Source: Rhodanobacter fulvus Jip2 (GTDB lineage: Bacteria > Pseudomonadota > Gammaproteobacteria > Xanthomonadales > Rhodanobacteraceae). Taken from it: 64,000 bases of DNA. Shown here in pieces: positions 8,064 to 16,732 of the stretch (positions are counted from its first letter, which is position 1; each line of letters begins with the position of its first letter). Location: assembly GCF_000264315.1 (NCBI RefSeq), contig NZ_AJXU01000031.1:84846-148845 (forward strand), written 5' to 3'. The notes beneath the pieces were generated by a model, which worked only from the letters and a program-made list of their open reading frames with translations, did no database searches and was not told the DNA's origin. The position numbers and the translations under genes were made by a program.

Positions 8064-10501
8064 ATGCGGCGCCGCTGCGGGTTCTCGTGGTCGATGACGA
8101 CGAGGACGATTTCGTCCTCATCCGCGACCTGCTCAACGATGCCCCCGGCAGCCACTACGCTTTCGACTGGTGCGCCACGCCGCAACAGGGCCTGGAGGAA
8201 TTGCGCAAGGGCGCGCACGACGTCTACCTGGTGGACTACCTGCTGGGGCCGTCCAGCGGGCTGGACCTGATCGAAGCGGTAAGCCGCGAAGGCCTGTCGC
8301 GCGCCTTCATCGTGCTGACCGGGCGCGGCAACCACGCGGTGGACGTGGCCGCGATGGAGGCCGGCGCCAGCGATTACCTGGTGAAGGGAACGATCGATGC
8401 CGAGCGGCTGGACCGCAGCATCCGCTACGCCGTCGACCGCATGCATTTCATGGAGGCGCTGCGCGACAGCGAGGCGCAGCACCGGCTGCTGTTCGAGCAG
8501 AGTCCGGTGCCGCTGCTGGTGTTCGACCGCAGCACCCACGCCATCCTCAACGCGAACGCCGCCGCGCACGTGCAATACGGCTGGTCGCCCCTGCACCTGT
8601 TCGGGCAGAACATCGACTCCGTGCTGGCCCCGGAGGAGCGCCCCCGCTTCCTGGCGGACCTGGAGAGCGGCGAGCTGTTTTCCGCCACCGCGCAACCCTG
8701 GGACATCCGGCACAGCGATGGCCGGCAGTTGCAGGTCGAGGGCCTGTTTCATCCGCTGACCTACCACCGCGTCAACGCGGTGCTGGCGCACCTGCAGGAC
8801 ATCACCGAGCGCCGCCGGGTCGAGGCGCAGCTGCGGCTGCTTGAGCGCGCCATCCAGTCCACCGGCAACGGCGTGGTGATTGCCGACGCACGCGAACCGG
8901 GCGCGCCGGTGACCTTCATCAACCACGCGTTCGAACACATCACCGGCTACAACGCCGCGGAAGTGATCGGCCAAAGCTGCCGCCAGCTGGGTTTCGAGGA
9001 CAGCGGCGAAAGCGAGCGCGCGATGGTGCGCCGGGCGCTGGCCGAACAGCGCGACTGCAACACGGTGCTGCGCGACCAGCGCAAGGACGGCACGCCGTTC
9101 TGGAACCAGCTTTATTTCGCACCGGTGCGCGAACCCGGCGGCGAAACCTCGCATTACATCGGCATCCTCAGCGACATCACCGAACATCGCGACACCGAGG
9201 CGCGGCTGGCCTACGCGGCCACCCACGACGTGGCCACCGGCCTGGCCCGCTTTCCGGTCATCGAGACAATGCTGCAGGAACACGCCGAGCAGCGGGCGGA
9301 CGAACCCTTCAGCCTGGTGTTCGCCGACATCGATCGCTTCCACGCCGTCAACGAGGCGATGGGCTACGAAGTGGGCGACCGGGTCATCACCGAGCTGGCG
9401 CAGCGCCTGAGTGCCCATGTCGGAACGCGCGGCCGCGTGGCCCGCTTCACCGGCAACGAGTTCGTGGTCGCCCTGCCCTACATCGATCGCGAAGAGGCGA
9501 CGGTGCTGGCCGAGCAACTGCGCCGCGCCGTGGCCGAGCCGGTGACGCTGGGTGATGGCGAGGTGCGCGTCACCATCAGCGTGGGCGTGGCCACCTACCC
9601 CGGCCGCGTGCACGACATCAACGACCTGCTGCGCCGCGCCGAGGCCTCCATGTCGCGCGCGAAACAGCTGGGCCGCGACCTGGTCTGCGAATATTCCACC
9701 GACGACATGCGCCGCATGGAAGACCGCCGCATGCTGGGCATCCGCCTGCGCCACGCCATGCAGCACGACGAGCTGCACCTGGTGTACCAGCCGGAAATCC
9801 GCAGCAGCGATCGCGCCGTGATCGGTTTCGAGGCGCTGCTGCGCTGGAACAGCCCCGAGATGGGTCTGGTGATGCCCGAACGTTTCATTCCGGTGGCCGA
9901 AGGCCTGGGCCTGATGCCCGAGCTTGGCGGCTGGGTGCTCGATCACGCCTGCGCCCAGTCGCGCGCGTGGATGGATGCCGGCCTGGGCGATTTCTTCGTG
10001 GCGGTGAACGTGTCGGCGCAACAGATCCAGCGCGGCAACTTCGCCGAACAGGTGGCCGAGACGCTGCGCCGCCACGGCCTGCCCGCCGACCGGCTGGAAC
10101 TGGAATTGACCGAAAGCGCCCTGCTGGAAAACGTCGACCGCGCACTGCATTCGATGCAGCAACTGTCCGCCCTGGGCGTGCATCTTTCCTTCGACGACTT
10201 CGGCACCGGCTATTCCAGCCTGTCCTACCTGCGCCAGTTCCATGTCGACAAGCTGAAGATCGACAAGTCCTTCGTCTGCGACATCCCGCGGGACGCCAGC
10301 AGCGTCGCCATCGCCCATACCGTGGTGGCAATCGGCCATCAACTGCACATGACGGTGATCGCCGAAGGCGTCGAAACCGCCGAGCAGGCGCAGCTCCTGA
10401 TCGAGATGGGCTGCGACGCATTGCAGGGTTACCTGTTCAGCCGCCCCATGAAGGGACCGGCCGTTGCCGAGTGGCTGGCGGATTATCAGGTCGAGGCGTG
10501 A
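8060..10501 (+). CDS. REC-PAS-PAS-GGDEF-EAL cyclic-di-GMP signalling protein
   Basis: An 813-residue soluble regulator: receiver domain (about 5-125, phospho-acceptor Asp59 in LVDYLLG), two PAS domains (about 140-255 and 258-380), GGDEF domain (about 383-550) and EAL domain (about 556-805). The cyclase signature is degenerate, TGNEF at residues 464-468 instead of GGDEF, so cyclase activity is unlikely and GTP sensing is possible. The EAL domain keeps EALLRW (Glu591), [29 protein letters not shown] and AEGVET, so it is expected to hydrolyse c-di-GMP. The gene is translationally coupled to the response regulator and is likely the output of the upstream kinase. Confidence 0.93.
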   Translation: MNAAPLRVLVVDDDEDDFVLIRDLLNDAPGSHYAFDWCATPQQGLEELRKGAHDVYLVDYLLGPSSGLDLIEAVSREGLSRAFIVLTGRGNHAVDVAAMEAGASDYLVKGTIDAERLDRSIRYAVDRMHFMEALRDSEAQHRLLFEQSPVPLLVFDRSTHAILNANAAAHVQYGWSPLHLFGQNIDSVLAPEERPRFLADLESGELFSATAQPWDIRHSDGRQLQVEGLFHPLTYHRVNAVLAHLQDITERRRVEAQLRLLERAIQSTGNGVVIADAREPGAPVTFINHAFEHITGYNAAEVIGQSCRQLGFEDSGESERAMVRRALAEQRDCNTVLRDQRKDGTPFWNQLYFAPVREPGGETSHYIGILSDITEHRDTEARLAYAATHDVATGLARFPVIETMLQEHAEQRADEPFSLVFADIDRFHAVNEAMGYEVGDRVITELAQRLSAHVGTRGRVARFTGNEFVVALPYIDREEATVLAEQLRRAVAEPVTLGDGEVRVTISVGVATYPGRVHDINDLLRRAEASMSRAKQLGRDLVCEYSTDDMRRMEDRRMLGIRLRHAMQHDELHLVYQPEIRSSDRAVIGFEALLRWNSPEMGLVMPERFIPVAEGLGLMPELGGWVLDHACAQSRAWMDAGLGDFFVAVNVSAQQIQRGNFAEQVAETLRRHGLPADRLELELTESALLENVDRALHSMQQLSALGVHLSFDDFGTGYSSLSYLRQFHVDKLKIDKSFVCDIPRDASSVAIAHTVVAIGHQLHMTVIAEGVETAEQAQLLIEMGCDALQGYLFSRPMKGPAVAEWLADYQVEA

Positions 10502-10584
10502 GCGGCACCGGCTGGCGCGGGTAACAGCGCAAGGCCATCGAACCGCAACGGCATGGCCGATCGCGCAAACGGAAGGAGTCGAGG

Positions 10585-10661
10585 TGGTGCGCCCGGCGGG
10601 ATTCGAACCCACGACCACCGCCTTCGGAGGGCGGTACTCTATCCAGCTGAGCTACGGACGC
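10585..10661 (-). tRNA. tRNA-Arg (anticodon CCG)
   Basis: On the minus strand the 77 bases fold as a complete tRNA: acceptor stem GCGTCCG pairing with CGGGCGC (one G-U pair), D-arm AGCTCAGCTGGATAGAGT, anticodon stem CCGCC/GGCGG with loop CTCCGAA giving anticodon CCG, T-arm with GGTTCGAATC, and an encoded CCA at the 3' end (10585-10587). The anticodon reads CGG codons, frequent in this GC-rich genome. It is a single tRNA gene with no mobile-element remnants beside it. Confidence 0.97.
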
Positions 10662-10820
10662 ATGCATTGATGGCCGGCCGTTCCATGCAAGGCGCATGGC
10701 GGCGGACGCGCAGTATAGCCGAGTTGTCTACGTGCGCACATTGGATGCGCGCCATGTACGGATAGCTCGCGAGGACGCCGGGCGGCTGCCCCGTGGCGCC
10801 ACATCGCGACGCGCCCCATG

Positions 10821-10853
10821 AAACGAAAAGCCTCCCCGTTCACACGGGGAGGC
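10821..10853 (-). terminator. intrinsic terminator of the FadL-like gene
   Basis: Perfect 10-bp stem GCCTCCCCGT / ACGGGGAGGC (10830-10839 and 10844-10853) with a 4-base loop. Read on the minus strand it is followed by TTTTCGTTT, and it lies 30 bp after the stop codon of the porin gene. Confidence 0.9.
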
Positions 10854-10882
10854 CTGGGTCGTGACTCGGGTTTGTCGGGGAA

Positions 10883-12379
10883 TCAGAACTTGTACGTGGC
10901 CGACACGCCGAGCAGGTTGCCGTAGTCCTCGAAATTGCCCGCCAGCCGGTTGCCGGTGGAGTCGATGGTATCGACGTGCGCGTTGTTGACGAAGATATGC
11001 GCGTACGAGGCGTTGATCTCGAAGTTGTCGCTGGCCTGATAGCTCAGGCCTACCGTGGCCAGCTTGCGGGTGGAATCGGGCACACGCGCGCTGCGGGTGG
11101 CCAGATAGGTCGGCGTGCTGTCGACGGCAATGCCGGCGCGCACGGTCAGCTTGTCGTTGACGTTGTAATCGCCGCCCACCGACGCATACCAGGTGTTGCG
11201 CCAGTTGTAGTGCTCCGACGTCGACGGCTGGCTGTTGCCGTAGTTCACGGTCAAATCCTGGAACGCGCTCCACTTGGTCCAGGCCAGATCGATGCCGAGG
11301 CCGAAGCGTTCGGCCTGATGCCAGTAGCTGGCGCTGGCCACGGCCGGGGTGGTGAAGTCCGCGGTGCCGGTGGTGTGCTGGAACGGCGGGATGGAGGCGG
11401 CCAGCTGCGGGTTGGCGAGCAACGCGTCGTAGCCGGCGGTGGTGGTGAAGTTGCCGGTGCCTTCCAGGGTGTGGCTGATCTTGGAGCGGTAGTTCAGCGC
11501 CAGCTTGTCGTTGGGGCTCAGCTTCCAGTAGCCGCCCAACTGCCAGCCGTAGGCCCAGTCATCACCCTTGATGCGGGCGAAGCCGTCACCACCGACCGGC
11601 GTGGCGGCAGCCACACCGGCTGCGGCTGCCTGGGCTTCCTGCATGGCAGCCTGAATCATCGCCTGGGCGGTCTGCGCCGAAAGCTGGCCGGCGGCAGCGG
11701 CCGCCTGGATCTTCGCCACACCGGCGGCGGCATTCGCGCCGATGCCTTGCTGGATGCTCAGGCCGACCGCGTTGTAGTTGATGGCGCTGGTCAACTCGGC
11801 CGATGTCTTCTGCGCGATCACGCTAGCGCCAAGGCTGAAGTTGTCGGTGACGTCGAACGAGGCGGACAAGGTGGCGTCCATCGACTGGAACTTGGATTTG
11901 ACCGCACCGTAGCGGCCCTTCCAGTTGCGGTCGTATTCGGTCTGGAAGCCGAACGGCACGGAGAAGCCGAAGCCCAGATGCATGCGGTCGCTGACCTGGG
12001 TGGCGAAGAACAGCGCCGGCACCGGCAGCGTGGTGCCGCCATCGCCGCCGTTGCCGCCCTCGATCGGACGTCCCAAGGCGTCGGTCGCCGTGCCGCTGAA
12101 CTTGGTGCTGAAGTTGATCGCGGTGACGTCGGCCTGCAGATAGGTGCCCTTGAGGTCGCTCATCGCGGCGGGGTTGTTGACCACCACCGAGACGTCGCCG
12201 CCGGCGGTAGCCGAGCCGGCATAGGCGCGGCCCATGGCCTTGGCGCTGTTTTCCTTCAACTGGAAGGCGCTGGCATCGGCATTGGAGGGCGCAACCAAGG
12301 CACCCACGATGGCCAGGCTCAACGCGGCGAGCGTGAGCGGCCGGGCAGTGCCGGAAAGGATACGGAATGAAGTTTGCAT
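10883..12379 (-). CDS. FadL-family outer membrane transport protein
   Basis: A 498-residue outer membrane beta-barrel of the FadL/TodX/OmpP1 family, which takes up long-chain fatty acids or other hydrophobic molecules. A signal peptide (about 1-40) is followed by the family N-terminal hatch SAFQLKENSAKAMGRAYAG and NNPAAMS; the C-terminus ends in SATYKF, as expected for a BAM substrate. The ATG at 12379 was chosen because AGGAGC precedes it by 6 bp and it starts a signal peptide; the frame is open further upstream but without family similarity. Residues about 207-263 form an unusual alanine/glutamine-rich, probably helical insertion. A strong terminator follows. Confidence 0.93.
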   Translation of the reverse strand: MQTSFRILSGTARPLTLAALSLAIVGALVAPSNADASAFQLKENSAKAMGRAYAGSATAGGDVSVVVNNPAAMSDLKGTYLQADVTAINFSTKFSGTATDALGRPIEGGNGGDGGTTLPVPALFFATQVSDRMHLGFGFSVPFGFQTEYDRNWKGRYGAVKSKFQSMDATLSASFDVTDNFSLGASVIAQKTSAELTSAINYNAVGLSIQQGIGANAAAGVAKIQAAAAAGQLSAQTAQAMIQAAMQEAQAAAAGVAAATPVGGDGFARIKGDDWAYGWQLGGYWKLSPNDKLALNYRSKISHTLEGTGNFTTTAGYDALLANPQLAASIPPFQHTTGTADFTTPAVASASYWHQAERFGLGIDLAWTKWSAFQDLTVNYGNSQPSTSEHYNWRNTWYASVGGDYNVNDKLTVRAGIAVDSTPTYLATRSARVPDSTRKLATVGLSYQASDNFEINASYAHIFVNNAHVDTIDSTGNRLAGNFEDYGNLLGVSATYKF

Positions 12380-12623
12380 CGCTTGCTCCTGCTTTTGTTC
12401 GTACGGGGCTCGGTTCGGGGTGGTAGTTCTGTATGAATTAATACAATCGTTTGAACGACCTTTGGGCACTTTGCACACTCTGCCAAGCAGTTGCAAGTGT
12501 GGCAGCAGCAATGTCCACGGCCCGCCAACGCGGTTTCTCGGACAAACGGGGCCGCGCCTGTCGCAGAGGGCCAGGCTGGCAGGTTCAGGTGGTACCGTGG
12601 AGAATCGTCGCACCCCCTTCCGG

Positions 12624-12926
12624 ATGCCCGCCATGCCCTGTTTTGTCTACGCCAGCCTGCGCAAACATGACAGCTACGTGTGGCTGGCCGAGCGCGACGC
12701 GTTCGACGTATTGCCCGAATCGCTGATGCTGTTGCTGGGCGAATTGCGTTTCGTGATGGAGGTGCAACTGGACGAGCAGCGCAAGCTGCCGAACGAGGAC
12801 ACCTTGCAGGTACTCGATCACCTGCGCACCCAAGGCTGGCATCTGCAAGTACCGCCGCAGGAAACCCTGGCCGCCGCCAACCACCCGGCCTACCGGCGCG
12901 AACTCCACGGCGATCGCGACGATTGA
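12624..12926 (+). CDS. YcgL domain-containing protein
   Basis: A 100-residue cytoplasmic protein of the YcgL family, widespread in gammaproteobacteria and without an established activity. The family pattern is clear: CFVYASLRKHDSYVWLAERD, the ELRFVMEVQLDEQRKL strand and GWHLQVPP near the C-terminus. The ATG at 12624 gives MPAMPCF; a second ATG at 12633 would shorten it by three residues and cannot be excluded. It is divergent from the FadL-like gene, 244 bp away, and followed by the ankyrin protein gene 91 bp downstream. Confidence 0.88.
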   Translation: MPAMPCFVYASLRKHDSYVWLAERDAFDVLPESLMLLLGELRFVMEVQLDEQRKLPNEDTLQVLDHLRTQGWHLQVPPQETLAAANHPAYRRELHGDRDD

Positions 12927-13017
12927 AGATCGCCGGCGCATGCGTGGCCGGGAGGGCCCGCGTGGGCGTTAACGCTGGGTTATCGTCTGGATTCGTCACG
13001 GTTTCTATACTGTCGAC

Positions 13018-16000
13018 ATGACCCTGCCCAAATCGCGACGCCGCCCGCCCCTCCCGCATGCCCTTGCCTGGTTCATTCCGGGGCTGCTCGCCGTCGCCGC
13101 CGCCGGCCTGGCCACCCACCCGCTGACGCTGATACCGCTGTTGCTGGCCAACGCGCTGACGATGGCCGCCATCTGCCACGCGATCGGCTTCGACCCGGAA
13201 CCCCGCTTCGTGCGTACGGTGTTGCGCCGGGGCGCGGCGCACCTGGTGATGTTCACCGGCTACACCGCGCTGGTGTTCGTGCTGGTGGCGTGGCCGATGC
13301 TGCAACTGAACCTGTCACACGGGCTCAGCGCCGCGCTGGCGCTGGCGGCCACCTGCGTGATTGCGCTGGCGGTGCTGTGGCGGCTGTGGCCGGCGTTCGG
13401 GCTGGTTTTCGTATGGGATGACGCCTACCCGCAGCAAAGCGATGGCTCGTGGATTTTCACCGCCACCTTGCGCAGCCTGGCGTTCGGTCGCCACCTGTCC
13501 AGCGAGGAACGTTTTTTCAGCCACTTCCTGCCGGCGGCCTTTTCGCTGCTGGTGATGGCGTTCGTGGCCATCGCGCTCACCGGTTTGTACGGCGTGCTGC
13601 CTTCGGAACTGCGCATCGCCGCACTCGCCATCTACGGCGTGGTGGTGTTGCCGCTGGGCTGCCTGGTGGTGGCCAACCGCACCTTGCGCGCCCTGCTCTG
13701 CACACGCAGCGGCAAACGTCGCAAGCAGCCTCTGCTGGCGGACGATGTGGAAAATCCATCGCGCCCGGCACCGCTGCCGTTGAACGAACAGGAGCGCATC
13801 GCCGGCACGCCCGAGCAGGCCCAGGCCTTGCTGGCGGCGACCCGCGACGGCGACATCGAGCGGGCACTGGCGCTGATCGAGGCCGGTGCCGATCCGGATA
13901 CCGCGCCCGATCCCGCCGATCGCGACCAACGTCCCGTGCTGATGCTGGCGGCGCTGCTGCCGGACACGCGCCTGCTGCGCGCGCTGATCACCCGCGGTGC
14001 CGACGTCAATCGCGCCTCCGGCGGGCTGACGCCGCTGCTGGCCGCCACCCGCGACAGCCGCCACGGCCGGCCCGAGGCGGTACTCACGCTGCTGGCCAAC
14101 GGCGCCAGCCCGACCGTCACGGACGCCGAAGGCAACACACCGCTGCATGGCGCCGCGTTGAGTGCCGAGCCCGGTGTCGCGGCGATGCTGCTGGATGCCG
14201 CCGCGCCGATCAACGCGCTGAACAAGGCCGGCATCAGCCCGCTGGCCGGCGCCTGCCGCGCCGCCAACTGGCCGCTGGCCAAATTCCTGCTGGAACACGG
14301 CGCCAAACCCGCTCCCGCCGATGGCGAACCGGCGCTGGTCGCGGCGGCGGGCATCGCCGACGACGACGTGGCCGGGGTGAAACTGCTGCTCAAGCATCGC
14401 GCGGCGATCAACGCGGTCGATGCCCGCCACCGCAGCGCGCTGCAAGCCGCCGCCGCGGAAGGCCACGAACAGATCGCCCGCGCACTGCGCGCCGCCGGCG
14501 CCGACGTCAACCTGGTCGACCAGCATGGCAGCACGGCGCTGATGGAAGCAGCCCGCGCCGGCGCCGGCGGCGTGGTGCAACTGCTGGCCGAGGCGCAACC
14601 GGACGCACGCCAGCGCGACGAACACGGGCGCGACGCGCTGACCCTGGCCTGCCAGTCGCCACACGCCCACGCCGAAACCGTCCGCGCGCTGCTGGCGCTC
14701 GGCGCCGAACCCAAGCGCCCCGGCGGTGATGGTCGCAGCGCGCTCGACCATGCCACCGCCGCCGGCCGCTGGGATCTGGTGGCACTGCTGGACCCGGAAA
14801 CACCGCTGCCGGCCAACCTCAGCCACGACACGCTGGCCGAGGGTTCCGACACACCGGCGCATCTGCTCGATGCGCTGCGCTTCGGCCATTGGGCCGTGGT
14901 TTCCGGCTTTGCCGAGCGCGTGCGGCAATGGCCGCCAGCCGAGCTGGCGCAGCTGTATCTGCAACTGGCCACTCCCGGCCTGCGCCATGCGCGGTGCTGG
15001 CTGCTGGACCACGGCCTCGACGCCGAAGCGCGCCTGCCCACGCAGCAACTGGACGACGCCGAAACCGATGCCGGTGATCCGGCCGAAACCGCTTTTTCAC
15101 CGCTGGGGCGGCGGCTGTTCGACGCCCTGCTGCAGCGACTCCCGGGTTCGGCCGAGGCGGTCGGGGAATTACTGCAGGCCGGCGCAAGCCCGGCCGGTGC
15201 CGGACTGCTGGCGCAGACCCTGGTGCGGCTGCACGGCACCACCGACTTCAACGCGCTGCCGCTGGAGATGCTGGAGCGCGGCGCGGACCCGTTCGGCCCC
15301 GATGTGCGCGAACGTTCGCCGCTGCACCTCGCCGTGGTCAACGCGCAAACCGACGTACTGCAGGCGCTGCTGGCGCGCGGCTGCGACCCGAACACGCGCG
15401 ACCGCGAAGGCCGCACGCCGCTGTTTGCCGCACTCGAGCACGGCCCGCAAGCCCTGCCGCTGGTGCGCCTGCTGATCGCCCACGGCGGCAACCCCGAGGC
15501 CGCCGACGCCAACGGCGAAACCCCGCTGGGCCTGGCACTGGAAGACCCCGCCATCGAGCGCTGGCTGAACTGGGCCGACTGGCGCCTGCCGCGACGCCCG
15601 CTGCGCGCCGGCGACCTGCCGCTGGCCGCGGCCGCCGGTGCCACCGCAGCAGTGCAGCGGCTGCTGGAACTCGGCTTTGCCGTGGACACGCCCGACCCGC
15701 ACGGCGCCACCGCGCTGCTGCACGCCTGCGGCGCCGGCCATCGCGACATCGCCAGCCACCTGCTCGATGCCGGCGCGAATGCCACGCTGGCCGCCAGCAA
15801 CGGCGTGACGCCGCTGGGCGCCGCCGTGGCGGCGCGCCGCGAAGCCCTCGTCAACCTGCTGCTGCAACGCGACGTCACGGTCGACCAGCGCCTGCCCAAT
15901 GAAGCGACCGCGCTGATGGTGGCCGCCGCGATGGGCTACCCGGAGATCGTCGAAACGCTGCTGGAGGCGGGCGCCGAACTCGGCGCCGTCGACGCCCGCG

Positions 16001-16482
16001 GTCGTGGCGCGCTGCATGCGGCGGCGCAGTTCGGTTTCGAGCACAACGACAGCTTGCGCGCACGGCGCCTGTTCGACGTGCTGCTCAAGCATGGCGCCGA
16101 TATCAACCAGGCCGACGGCGAAGGCATGACGCCGCTGCTGTTGCTGCTGGGTGCGCAGTTGCGGCCGGGCAGCGCCTGCGACGCCACCCACATCGGCGCG
16201 CTGGTGCCGGTGCTGCTGGAAGCCGGCGCGCGCGCCGGGCATGCCGACCAGCGCGGCGTCACCGCCCTGCACGCCTGCGCGATGCATGCCCTGCTGCCGC
16301 CCGCCCGCGTGCTGCTGTCACGCGGTGCCGACCGCAATGCGGCCGACGCGTTCGGCCGCACCGCCGCCGACGTGGCGCGGCAACTGGGCTACGTCGACAT
16401 CGCCCACGAACTGGCCGCCCGCGCCAGCGCCATCCCCAGCGTGCGGCAGACCTTGCGCCAGCCGGCGCAACCGGCCGACTGA
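13018..16482 (+). CDS. large membrane-anchored ankyrin-repeat protein
   Basis: An 1154-residue protein. The N-terminal 250 residues contain about five hydrophobic segments (near 17-60, 80-100, 105-128, 170-195 and 200-225) separated by an amphipathic stretch. From about residue 269 to 1130 the protein is an almost continuous array of roughly twenty ankyrin repeats, with recognisable units such as NTPLHGAALSAEPGVAAMLL, RTPLFAALEHGPQALPLVRL and VTALHACAMH; the middle (about 600-740) is more divergent. Ankyrin arrays bind proteins, so it probably works as a membrane-tethered cytoplasmic scaffold; partner unknown. No catalytic motif was seen. It converges with the Kef-type antiporter gene across a palindromic repeat cluster. 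Confidence 0.85.
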   Translation: MTLPKSRRRPPLPHALAWFIPGLLAVAAAGLATHPLTLIPLLLANALTMAAICHAIGFDPEPRFVRTVLRRGAAHLVMFTGYTALVFVLVAWPMLQLNLSHGLSAALALAATCVIALAVLWRLWPAFGLVFVWDDAYPQQSDGSWIFTATLRSLAFGRHLSSEERFFSHFLPAAFSLLVMAFVAIALTGLYGVLPSELRIAALAIYGVVVLPLGCLVVANRTLRALLCTRSGKRRKQPLLADDVENPSRPAPLPLNEQERIAGTPEQAQALLAATRDGDIERALALIEAGADPDTAPDPADRDQRPVLMLAALLPDTRLLRALITRGADVNRASGGLTPLLAATRDSRHGRPEAVLTLLANGASPTVTDAEGNTPLHGAALSAEPGVAAMLLDAAAPINALNKAGISPLAGACRAANWPLAKFLLEHGAKPAPADGEPALVAAAGIADDDVAGVKLLLKHRAAINAVDARHRSALQAAAAEGHEQIARALRAAGADVNLVDQHGSTALMEAARAGAGGVVQLLAEAQPDARQRDEHGRDALTLACQSPHAHAETVRALLALGAEPKRPGGDGRSALDHATAAGRWDLVALLDPETPLPANLSHDTLAEGSDTPAHLLDALRFGHWAVVSGFAERVRQWPPAELAQLYLQLATPGLRHARCWLLDHGLDAEARLPTQQLDDAETDAGDPAETAFSPLGRRLFDALLQRLPGSAEAVGELLQAGASPAGAGLLAQTLVRLHGTTDFNALPLEMLERGADPFGPDVRERSPLHLAVVNAQTDVLQALLARGCDPNTRDREGRTPLFAALEHGPQALPLVRLLIAHGGNPEAADANGETPLGLALEDPAIERWLNWADWRLPRRPLRAGDLPLAAAAGATAAVQRLLELGFAVDTPDPHGATALLHACGAGHRDIASHLLDAGANATLAASNGVTPLGAAVAARREALVNLLLQRDVTVDQRLPNEATALMVAAAMGYPEIVETLLEAGAELGAVDARGRGALHAAAQFGFEHNDSLRARRLFDVLLKHGADINQADGEGMTPLLLLLGAQLRPGSACDATHIGALVPVLLEAGARAGHADQRGVTALHACAMHALLPPARVLLSRGADRNAADAFGRTAADVARQLGYVDIAHELAARASAIPSVRQTLRQPAQPAD

Positions 16483-16532
16483 TGCTTCATCTTGAGCCTC
16501 ACGAAGAGCGCCCCCATCAGCCCTCCGGGCAG

Positions 16533-16659
16533 CTTCCCCCGCAAGCGGGGGAAGCAACATGGGTGGCACTGAGGTTGGACCGCTTTATTCCCCGCTTGCG
16601 GGAAGCAACATCGGGGCGCTGAGGCTGGATCGCTTCCTTCCCCCGCTTGCGGGGGAAGG
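16533..16659. repeat. three palindromic REP-like repeats
   Basis: Three related short palindromes lie between the converging ankyrin and antiporter genes: 16533-16554 (CTTCCCCCGC AA GCGGGGGAAG), 16588-16604 (TTCCCCGC TT GCGGGAA) and 16636-16659 (CCTTCCCCC GCTTGC GGGGGAAGG). They are spaced about 50 bp apart with similar linkers containing GAGGYTGGA and CGCTT. They resemble dispersed REP elements and could also stop transcription from both sides. Confidence 0.75.
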
Positions 16660-16732
16660 TGCTGAAGGCGGATGGAGGCGCTCTTGATCCAGGCGCCATT
16701 CAGGCGTCCAAACGCCGCCACCGCATCCAGCC

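Noticed and set aside
8009..10618. An 869-codon minus-strand open frame opposite the GGDEF-EAL gene
   Set aside because: Its composition is the same low-information pattern, and it runs into the tRNA-Arg gene. No family similarity or ribosome binding site was seen.
10585..10661. tRNA-Arg as an integration site of a genomic island
   Set aside because: There is no integrase, no direct repeat of the tRNA 3' end nearby, and flanking genes are ordinary chromosomal genes.
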